From NCBI GenBank assembly GCA_026387315.1, contig JAPLLY010000017.1, forward strand, positions 111,820-175,819: a stretch of DNA of 64,000 bases. Reading direction: 5' to 3'. A program made the translations under genes and the position numbers. Source of the DNA: Candidatus Omnitrophota bacterium (GTDB lineage Bacteria > Omnitrophota > Gorgyraeia > Gygaellales > Profunditerraquicolaceae). Below are positions 27,317 to 35,250 of this stretch, one piece after another. The notes beneath the pieces are model-generated. The model searched no databases. It was not told the DNA's origin and was given only the letters and a program-made list of their open reading frames with translations. Each line of letters opens with the position of its first letter. Positions within the stretch are counted from its first letter, which is position 1.

Positions 27317-27413
27317 GAGGACACAGGTTTCCCGCTAGAAGCTTTGATGAGGTTGCGGGATCCCGTTTCCAAAGGTTTAATTTAGAGAAACGGGACAAGT
27401 CCTGTCGCACCGA
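27317..27413 (+). pseudogene. Partial tRNA-Pro 3' duplication interrupted by the double-hairpin element
   Basis: gaggacacaggtt [66-bp insert] caagtcctgtcgcaccga parallels gaggtcacaggttcaagtcctgtcgccccga of the intact tRNA. Confidence 0.85.
27330..27395 (+). mobile_element. 66-bp double-hairpin element, copy B (inserted at GTT^CA)
   Basis: TCCCGC-loop-GCGGGA TCCCGTTTC-caaaggtttaatttaga-GAAACGGGA. Confidence 0.8.
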
Positions 27414-27469
27414 ATTAAATTAGAACAGGGTTTTTGGAAATGATAATTTAACTTTAAAAAGGAGGATGT

Positions 27470-27829
27470 ATGTCAAAAGAATACGCTGGGCCGGAGAAAA
27501 GAAAGTATCCCCGCGCAAACGGAAGATTTATTGTTTCCTACAGGGTTATTCCGAATAATAGTAACGCCGATATTTCACAGACTAAAAATTTATGTTTAGG
27601 CGGGATGCTTTTAACCACCAATTGTCAGTTTCCGGCCGAAACGAACTTAGCGCTTGAGATTCGCCTGCCTTTTGATCCTGACCCAATTATGACTATCGCT
27701 AAGGTCCTGGAATCAAAAGAAATTACTAAAGGCATGATCTATGATACGCGCCTTGCTTTCTTAGCGGTAGATGAAAAGCATCAAAAGCTAATCGGTGAAA
27801 CAGTCGGTTATTATCTTAAGAAAGGTTAA
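27470..27829 (+). CDS. PilZ domain protein
   Basis: EKRKYPRANGRFIVSYRV...TKNLCLGGMLLTT. Confidence 0.85.
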   Translation: MSKEYAGPEKRKYPRANGRFIVSYRVIPNNSNADISQTKNLCLGGMLLTTNCQFPAETNLALEIRLPFDPDPIMTIAKVLESKEITKGMIYDTRLAFLAVDEKHQKLIGETVGYYLKKG

Positions 27830-27887
27830 CGTATGAGCCCCGTCCTTCCTTGAAGGGTAGGGGTAAAATTAAGAGAGGAAGGGCGGG

Positions 27888-29183
27888 GTGAGAAAAATTA
27901 ATATCGGTATTATCGGTTTCGGCAATATTGGATGTGGAGTGGTAAAAATTCTTGGTTCTAGAAAATCATTATTGGCGCAAAAAATAGAAACCGAAATCGT
28001 GATTAAAAAAATATGCGACAATGACCTTACAAAAAAAAGAGATGTTGCTGTGGACAAAACTATACTTTCTCCCGATGCCTACGAGATTATTAATGATCCC
28101 GGAATTGATGTTGTTGTGGAATTAATCGGCGGGATCAATCCGGCCAAAGAGTTTATTTTAGCGGCTTTAAAAAAAGGTAAACACGTGGTCACTGCTAATA
28201 AAGCGCTGTTGGCCCAGCATGGCAATGAGTTATTTAGAGAGGCTCAGGAGCGGGGAAAAAATATCTATTTCGAAGCTTCCGTGGGCGCGGGTATCCCAAT
28301 TATAAAATCCATTAAAGAAGGGCTGGTGGCTAATAAATTTAAGAGTATTTTTGGTATTGTAAACGGCACATCAAATTATGTGCTTACGCAGATGTCTAAA
28401 GAAAACTGCTCTTTGGTTAACGCTCTTCGGGACGCTAAACTTAAAGGATTCGCCGAGAGTGACCCTACTTTGGATATCCAAGGCATTGATTCAGCGCATA
28501 AGCTAGTGCTGCTTACTTATTTGGCTTTTGGAAAAATTGTTAACCTAAAAGATATTTTTATTGAAGGCATAACCCAAGTTTCCGCCGCGGACATTGCTTA
28601 CGCTAAAGAGTTGGGATATACAATAAAATTATTGGCCATCGCTAAAAAAGAAGCCGATGAGTTGGAAGTGCGGGTACACCCAACTCTCTTACCCAGCCAA
28701 CATTTACTTTCTTCGGTAGACGGGGTTTTTAATGCTATTTATGTCTCCAGCGACCTGGCAGGAGAGCTTATGTTTTATGGCCCGGGAGCAGGGCAATTAC
28801 CCGCCGCTTCGGCAGTTGTCTCTGATATTGTGGATCTTGCCCAGGATATTAAAGCCGGATTGTTTAGGCCGACTTTAAACTCCAGGGAAGATAACTCCAT
28901 TAAAGGTTTACGTAAAATAGATGAATTTGAAAATAAATATTACATCCGGATTACGGCAGTGGATAAGCCGGGAGTGTTGGCAAAAATATCCGGAATCCTG
29001 GCGAAATTCGGTATTAGCATTGCTTCGGTTACTCAAAAAGAAAAGCTAAAATCTCAGATTGTGCCAGTAGTAATGGTTACTCACGAAGTGAAAGAAAAAA
29101 ATCTGCGGGGCGCCTTAAAAATGATTGATAAATTGCCAGAGATCAAAGATAAAACTGTCGCTATCCGAATTGAAGGTGTTTAA
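27888..29183 (+). CDS. hom: Homoserine dehydrogenase with C-terminal ACT domain (GTG start)
   Basis: NIGIIGFGNIGCGVVKIL; GIVNGTSNYVLTQM; KLKGFAESDPTLDIQGIDSAHKL; YYIRITAVDKPGVLAKI. Confidence 0.94.
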   Translation: MRKINIGIIGFGNIGCGVVKILGSRKSLLAQKIETEIVIKKICDNDLTKKRDVAVDKTILSPDAYEIINDPGIDVVVELIGGINPAKEFILAALKKGKHVVTANKALLAQHGNELFREAQERGKNIYFEASVGAGIPIIKSIKEGLVANKFKSIFGIVNGTSNYVLTQMSKENCSLVNALRDAKLKGFAESDPTLDIQGIDSAHKLVLLTYLAFGKIVNLKDIFIEGITQVSAADIAYAKELGYTIKLLAIAKKEADELEVRVHPTLLPSQHLLSSVDGVFNAIYVSSDLAGELMFYGPGAGQLPAASAVVSDIVDLAQDIKAGLFRPTLNSREDNSIKGLRKIDEFENKYYIRITAVDKPGVLAKISGILAKFGISIASVTQKEKLKSQIVPVVMVTHEVKEKNLRGALKMIDKLPEIKDKTVAIRIEGV

Positions 29184-30263
29184 TGAACGGACAAAAATAT
29201 AAAGGGATAATTCAGAAATACAGGCGTTTTCTGCCGGTGAGCGGGAAAACTCCGGTAGTTACTTTAAATGAAGGAAATACCCCCTTGATTTATGCCGGGT
29301 ATTTAAGCGCTCTGGCGGGAAAAAATTTCGAAGTCTATTTAAAATACGAAGGACTTAATCCCACGGGTTCTTTTAAAGACAGAGGGATGACTTTGGCTAT
29401 TTCCAAAGCCTGCGAACAAAAGGCTGAGGCGGTAATGTGCGCCTCTACCGGAAACACCTCGGCATCGGCTGCCGCTTACGCCGCTGTCGCCGGAATAAAA
29501 TGCATTGTGCTTATTCCCAGCGGAGCAATCGCTCTGGGAAAACTTAGTCAGGCGTTAATCCACGGGGCCAAGGTTTTAGCGATTAAAGGAAATTTTGATC
29601 AGGCTTTGGATTTGGCCAAAGAAATTACTCGGGCTTTTCCCATTACCCTGGTGAATTCTTTAAATCCTTATCGTATTCAGGGACAAAAAACCGCCAGCTT
29701 TGAAATATGCGATTATTTGACTGACGCGCCGGATTTTCAGGTTATGCCAGTGGGAAATGCCGGAAACATTACTGCTTATTGGAAAGGTTATCAAGAATAT
29801 CAGAGCCAGGGTTTAAGTAAAAGGCTTCCGGTGATGTTAGGTTTTCAAGCGCAAGGATCCGCTCCGATTGTAAGAAATAAGATAATTCTTAATCCGGAAA
29901 CGATTGCCACCGCCATTCGAATCGGAAACCCGGCCAGCTGGCCGGGCGCGGTAGCCGCGCGCGATGAATCCGGTGGATTAATTGATTTGGTTTCAGACAC
30001 GCAAATACTTAGCGCTTACAAAATGCTCGCGGAAAAAGAAGGCGTATTTGCCGAGCGGGCTATTAAAATTAGTAAAACAGGGGTACTTTAAAAGGCGCTC
30101 GGCCCAGCACCGAACACCCAGTACCAAGAACCAAAAGATTCGTATTGTCTGCATTCTGACCGGACATGGCTTAAAAGACCCTGAGCGGGCGATTAAAACG
30201 ATTAAGCCGCCTAAGCTGATGCGCGCGAATTTTAAAACAATTATTAAAGAAATTGGATACTAA
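29183..30263 (+). pseudogene. thrC: Threonine synthase, apparently frameshifted near the 3' end
   Basis: ORF 29183-30091 has ThrC motifs (GSFKDRGMTLA) but ends early; the expected C-terminus GLLKLVKQGYFK...IVCILTGHGLKDPERAI is in another frame up to 30263. Confidence 0.75.
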
Positions 30264-30301
30264 ATAAGTTATAACTTAAAACTAGGATTTAATCACCAAC
30301 G

Positions 30302-30928
30302 ATGTCATTAAAAGATAAAAAAATCCTTATTACGGCCGGGCCCACTTGGGTGCCCATAGATGATGTAAGGGTTATTAGCAATACGGCAACCGGAGAAACC
30401 GGGATCTTGCTGGCTAAAAAGTTTAGGCAGCAAGGTTATAAGGTTACTCTTTTGCTTGGCCCAGTTAACAACGCTGCTTTAGATAAAAAGATAAAAGTAA
30501 AACGTTTTTGTTTTTTTAACCAGCTAAATACTTTATTAAGAGATGAACTTAAAAAAGATTACGATATTGTGATTCAGTCCGCCGCAATATCAGATTTTGC
30601 TCCTAAGTTCTCTAGTAAGAAGAAAATAAGTTCTCAATGCCAAAAGCTTAAACTCATACTTAAACCAACAACTAAAATTATTAATTGTTTGCGTAAGTTT
30701 AAGCCGAAGGCATTTCTGGTAGGTTTCAAATTTGAGCCGCACCTTAAAGCTAATAAACTTATTAAAAAAACACGTAACCTTATTAAATCAGCAAATTTAG
30801 ATTTGGCAGTAGGCAATAATTTGCTGGATAAGCGATATAACGCGTATCTGGTAAACAAAACAAGCGCAGCTGGCCCATTTTTATCAAAGCCGGCAATGAT
30901 TAACAGCTTAATTAAATTAATTGGGTAA
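30302..30928 (+). CDS. Phosphopantothenoylcysteine synthetase-like (CoaB/DFP domain)
   Basis: KKILITAGPTWVPIDDVRVISNTATGETGILLAKKFRQQG. Confidence 0.8.
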   Translation: MSLKDKKILITAGPTWVPIDDVRVISNTATGETGILLAKKFRQQGYKVTLLLGPVNNAALDKKIKVKRFCFFNQLNTLLRDELKKDYDIVIQSAAISDFAPKFSSKKKISSQCQKLKLILKPTTKIINCLRKFKPKAFLVGFKFEPHLKANKLIKKTRNLIKSANLDLAVGNNLLDKRYNAYLVNKTSAAGPFLSKPAMINSLIKLIG

Positions 30929-30929
30929 T

Positions 30930-32135
30930 ATGAAATACATTGTATTGGTTGGCGATGGTATGGCGGATTACCCTATTGAGGGACTGGGCGGGCGCACGCC
31001 CTTAGAGGCGGCCCGCACGCCAAACATGGATTTTATCGCTAAACATGGGTGTTTGGGGCAGGCCAAAACCATTCCGGACAAGATGACCCCGGCATCGGAT
31101 GTAGCTAATCTTTCAATTCTGGGGTATGACCCAAAAAAATATTATTCAGGCAGAGGGCCCTTAGAAGCCGCCAACCTGGGTATTGAATTGGAAGATGACG
31201 ATGTTGCTTTTCGCTGCAATTTAATTACGGTTGAGGCCGACACCTTGCTTGATTACAGCGCCGGGCACATTAAATCCACGGAAGCGGAAAAGATAATTAA
31301 ATTTATCGATAAAAAGTTAGGAAGTAATAAAATGCGTTTTTTTCCGGGCGTAAGTTACCGGCATTTACTTTTGGTTAAGCGCGGCGTAGAATTAAGATTG
31401 CAAAATTTGAAATGCTCTGCTCCCCATGATATATCCGGCCAAAGCATTAAAAAAAACTTACCTCAAGGGGATAACGCGGATATAATTATTAAACTTATGC
31501 TGGATGCTCGAGAAATTCTGGGGCCGCATGAAATTAATCAAGTCCGGCTGGATTTAAAAGAAAACCCGGCAAATATGATTTGGCTCTGGGGCCAGGGCGT
31601 GAAACCAAATATGCCTAAATTTAGGGATAAATTTGGTTTATCCGGAAGCGTAATTTCAGCGGTTGACCTGATTAAGGGGCTGGGGCGCATTTTGGGGCTG
31701 GAGGTAATTAATGTCCCCGGGGCAACCGGTTATTATGATACGGATTATGAAGGCAAGGCTAAAGCGGCAATCAAGTCTTTAAAGAAAAACGATTTTGTCT
31801 TTGTGCATGTTGAGGCTCCGGATGAAGCCGGGCATAACGGTGATTTGCGCCAAAAGCTTACTGCCATTGAGCGTTTTGATCAATTAGTGGCCGGTTCTTT
31901 TCTAAAATATTGCAAGAATAAGGATGATTTCCGGATTATGGTTTTACCGGATCACGCTACTCCGCTGGCTTTAAAAACGCATACCGCGGAAGCCATTCCT
32001 TTCGCGATTTACGGCAAAGGCATACCCCAGGGAAACTTTCTTAATTACAGCGAAAAAGAAGCCCAAAAATCGCCAACCTATTTTGAACATGGTTATCAAC
32101 TTATGGAATATTTTATTTCAGGCACCCGGCGCTAA
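30930..32135 (+). CDS. Archaeal-type cofactor-independent phosphoglycerate mutase family (ApgM-like), possible homoserine kinase analog
   Basis: VLVGDGMADYPIEGLGGRTPLEAARTPNMDFIAKHG; LSILGYDPKKYYSGRGPLEAA; VHVEAPDEAGH. Confidence 0.88.
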   Translation: MKYIVLVGDGMADYPIEGLGGRTPLEAARTPNMDFIAKHGCLGQAKTIPDKMTPASDVANLSILGYDPKKYYSGRGPLEAANLGIELEDDDVAFRCNLITVEADTLLDYSAGHIKSTEAEKIIKFIDKKLGSNKMRFFPGVSYRHLLLVKRGVELRLQNLKCSAPHDISGQSIKKNLPQGDNADIIIKLMLDAREILGPHEINQVRLDLKENPANMIWLWGQGVKPNMPKFRDKFGLSGSVISAVDLIKGLGRILGLEVINVPGATGYYDTDYEGKAKAAIKSLKKNDFVFVHVEAPDEAGHNGDLRQKLTAIERFDQLVAGSFLKYCKNKDDFRIMVLPDHATPLALKTHTAEAIPFAIYGKGIPQGNFLNYSEKEAQKSPTYFEHGYQLMEYFISGTRR

Positions 32136-32214
32136 GAAGGCGCCCGGCGCTTATTTGAATTGCGCCGGTGTGCGCTAGGTAGCGCAAATTGCGCCGGTGT
32201 TGTCTAGGTAGACA
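32121..32214. repeat. Double-hairpin intergenic repeat, family H copy 3 (variant and extended)
   Basis: ...TTGCGCCGGTG TGCGCTA-GG-TAGCGCA aat TGCGCCGGTGT TGTCTAGGTAGACAA. Confidence 0.85.
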
Positions 32215-32227
32215 AAGAGGATACAAA

Positions 32228-33454
32228 ATGACTAAGGGTTTAGTGGTGCAAAAATACGGCGGTTCAAGCGTCGCTAATGTCGAGCGCATTCAAAAAGTAG
32301 CGCGAAGGGTGGTTGGTTATAGTAAAAAAGGTTACGATTTGGTGGTAGTGGTTTCGGCTTTAGGAGATACTACCGATGAATTAATAGAACTGGCGGATAA
32401 AATTAATCCGGATCCTTGCGAGCGGGAAATGGATATGCTATTATCTACTGGAGAGCAGATTTCGGCCTCGCTTTTGGCGATGGCGATTCAAAAGCTGGGA
32501 TTCCAAGCTATTTCATTTACCGGCGCTCAAGTTGGGATTATTACGGACAGCAGCCATACCCGGGCCAGGATTATCAAAATTAACGTGGATAAAATTAAAG
32601 AAGAATTAAAAAAAGGCAGGATGGTTATTGTTGCCGGTTTTCAGGGGGTAACCTTAAATCAGGATATTACTACTTTAGGCCGGGGCGGCTCAGATTTAAC
32701 CGCGGTAGCTTTAGCTAAAGAACTCCAAGCGGATTCTTGCGAGATTTACACGGATGTCGAAGGTGTTTATACCGCGGATCCGCGGATTGAGCCCCAGGCT
32801 AAAAAAATCAACCAGATTACTTATGACGAAATGCTGGAGATGGCTTCTTTAGGGGCTCAAGTAATGCAGCCGCGTTCCATCGAAGTAGCTAAGAAATTCA
32901 ATGTCCCTTTGCATGTGCGTTCTTCATTTAACACTAAAAGCGGAACGATGATTATTAAGGAGGTTAGAAAGATGGAAGATGTTTTGATTAGCGGGGTAAC
33001 TTTAAATAAAAATGAAGCAAAAATTACTCTTTGCGGCGTTCTGGATAAACCCGGAGTAGCCGTAAAATTATTTAAAGACCTGGCGGCTTCCGGAGTAAGC
33101 GTGGATATGATCGTGCAAAACGTAAGCCATACCCGCTGGACAGATATATCTTTCACAGTGGCTAAGGCCGATTTTGCCAAAGCCAGCAAGATCACTAAAA
33201 TGGTGGCTAAAAAAATCGGCGCCGGAGATGTTTTGTTTGACGAGGATATCGCCCGGGTCTCGATTGTCGGGGTGGGTATGAAGTCTCATCACGGCGTCGC
33301 GGCAAAAATGTTCGGCGCCTTGGCGGACAATAAAATAAATATTGAGATGATCTCTACTTCGGATATCAGTATTTCTTGTATTATTAAGAAGAAAGACGCT
33401 GAAATCGCGGTAAAAAAATTACACGCTGATTTCGGGCTAGATACTGTTAGATGA
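32228..33454 (+). CDS. lysC: Aspartate kinase
   Basis: LVVQKYGGSSVANVERIQ; TTLGRGGSDLTAVALA; EIYTDVEGVYTADPRI; ACT domains. Confidence 0.96.
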   Translation: MTKGLVVQKYGGSSVANVERIQKVARRVVGYSKKGYDLVVVVSALGDTTDELIELADKINPDPCEREMDMLLSTGEQISASLLAMAIQKLGFQAISFTGAQVGIITDSSHTRARIIKINVDKIKEELKKGRMVIVAGFQGVTLNQDITTLGRGGSDLTAVALAKELQADSCEIYTDVEGVYTADPRIEPQAKKINQITYDEMLEMASLGAQVMQPRSIEVAKKFNVPLHVRSSFNTKSGTMIIKEVRKMEDVLISGVTLNKNEAKITLCGVLDKPGVAVKLFKDLAASGVSVDMIVQNVSHTRWTDISFTVAKADFAKASKITKMVAKKIGAGDVLFDEDIARVSIVGVGMKSHHGVAAKMFGALADNKINIEMISTSDISISCIIKKKDAEIAVKKLHADFGLDTVR

Positions 33455-33471
33455 AAGATTTTAGATAATTT

Positions 33472-33508
33472 TCCCCACCCCTGGTGGGAGGAGCCAGGGG
33501 TGGGGGAA
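33472..33508. repeat. GC-rich repeat related to 10461-10495
   Basis: ttccccacccctggtgggaggagccaggggtggggga. Confidence 0.75.
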
Positions 33509-33592
33509 ATTGCTGAGCATTTGAAATCCCCCTCCCTAACCCTCCCCGCAAGGGGGCGGGAATCTGTTTTTTTTAAAACTATGAGGTAAATT

Positions 33593-35176
33593 ATGGCTTT
33601 GGTAAAATTATACGATACCACATTACGGGACGGCTCGCAGGCAGAAGGAATATCTTATTCAGTAATGGATAAAATCCGTATTGCTGAAGAGCTGGATAAA
33701 ATCGGCATACATTTTATCGAGGGCGGCTGGCCGGGTTCGAATCCTAAGGACCGGGAATTTTTTGAAAAAATAAGCCGCTTAAAACTCAAAAACTCTAAAA
33801 TTGCCGCTTTTAGCATGACCCGCCGGCCGCATATTTCCGCCAGCCAGGATAATAATTTATTGGCCCTGTTAAAATCCAAGGCTCAGGTAATTACTATCGT
33901 CGGTAAAACTTGGAATTTTCATGTGCTGGAAGTCTTAAAAACTACGTTGGATGAGAATCTGACGATGATTTTTGACAGTATTAATTTTCTGGTTAAAAAG
34001 GGGTTTTTAGTATTTTATGACGCGGAGCATTTTTTTGACGCTTATAATGCCAATCAGGATTACGCCTTAAAAACCTTAATCGCCGCGCAAGATGCTGGTT
34101 GTTCGACAGTTTGTCTTTGTGATACTAACGGTGGGTCTTTAACCAGCCAGATAAGTTCCACGATTAAAGAGATTAAGGGAAAAATTAAGGTCGATTTAGG
34201 AATTCATTGCCATAATGATTCTGGAGTGGCGATTGCTAATTCTCTGGCCGCGGTAGAGGCCGGTGCGAACATGGTTCAGGGGACGATTAATGGATACGGA
34301 GAACGCTGCGGAAACGCGGATTTAATCGCGATTATCGCGAATTTAAAAATTAAATTAAAAATCGACTGTATCCCGGACGCGCAGTTAAAACAGCTAACCC
34401 ATCTTTCGCATTTTGTCAGTGAAATCAGTAATATGCGGCTAAAAAATGAGCAGCCTTTTGTGGGCGATTCAGCATTCGCGCATAAGGGCGGGATGCATAT
34501 TAATGCTATTATGAAAAACCCTTTAACTTATGAACATCTTGACCCGCATTTAGTCGGGAATAGGCGGCGAATCCTGGTTTCTGAATTAGGGGGCAAAACC
34601 GGAATCTTATTAAGGGCCAAAGAGCTAAACTATGACCTAACCAAAACGGATCCGCAAACAAAAAAAATTCTGGAATTAGTGCAGGCCCTGGAGCATAAGG
34701 GTTTTCAGTTTGAAGCTGCTGAAGCTTCTTTTCAGATATTAATGCAAAGATCTTTAAAGAAATTTAAGAAATTCTTCGAATTAGAAGGGTTTAGGGTAGT
34801 TATAGAAAAGGGCCAAAGCAAGAAGATTACCTCGGAAGCCATCATCAAGTTAAGGGTCAACGGGGTTAAAGAGCATACGGCTGCCGAAGGAGACGGCCCG
34901 ATCAACGCCTTAGATAATGCCTTGCGCAAGGCCCTTAAAGATTTCTATCCGGCTTTAGCCAAAATGCATTTGTCCGATTTTAAAGTGCGCGTCCTGGATG
35001 AAAAAGCGGGCACCGCCGCCCGGGTGCGGGTATTAATCCAATCGCAGGATGAAAAAGACATCTGGAATACAATCGGAGTTCATGAAAATATTATTGAGGC
35101 CAGTTGGCAGGCGTTGGTAGATAGTGTGGAGTACAAACTCTTAAAAGATAAGGCTAATACAGTAGGGGAGGTTTAA
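33593..35176 (+). CDS. cimA: Citramalate synthase / isopropylmalate synthase family
   Basis: LYDTTLRDGSQAEGISYSVMDKIRIAEELD; LCDTNGG; GIHCHNDSGVAIANSLAAVEAGA; C-terminal regulatory domain. Confidence 0.9.
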   Translation: MALVKLYDTTLRDGSQAEGISYSVMDKIRIAEELDKIGIHFIEGGWPGSNPKDREFFEKISRLKLKNSKIAAFSMTRRPHISASQDNNLLALLKSKAQVITIVGKTWNFHVLEVLKTTLDENLTMIFDSINFLVKKGFLVFYDAEHFFDAYNANQDYALKTLIAAQDAGCSTVCLCDTNGGSLTSQISSTIKEIKGKIKVDLGIHCHNDSGVAIANSLAAVEAGANMVQGTINGYGERCGNADLIAIIANLKIKLKIDCIPDAQLKQLTHLSHFVSEISNMRLKNEQPFVGDSAFAHKGGMHINAIMKNPLTYEHLDPHLVGNRRRILVSELGGKTGILLRAKELNYDLTKTDPQTKKILELVQALEHKGFQFEAAEASFQILMQRSLKKFKKFFELEGFRVVIEKGQSKKITSEAIIKLRVNGVKEHTAAEGDGPINALDNALRKALKDFYPALAKMHLSDFKVRVLDEKAGTAARVRVLIQSQDEKDIWNTIGVHENIIEASWQALVDSVEYKLLKDKANTVGEV

Positions 35177-35190
35177 ACCTCCCCTACTGT
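35159..35190. terminator. 32-bp perfect palindrome at the cimA stop codon
   Basis: ACAGTAGGGGAGGTTTAAACCTCCCCTACTGT. Confidence 0.7.
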
Positions 35191-35250
35191 TGAAAATCAA
35201 CAAGTTTTGTTACACTGTCGAATTTCTCACCAAGTAAGGATTATCCCCTA

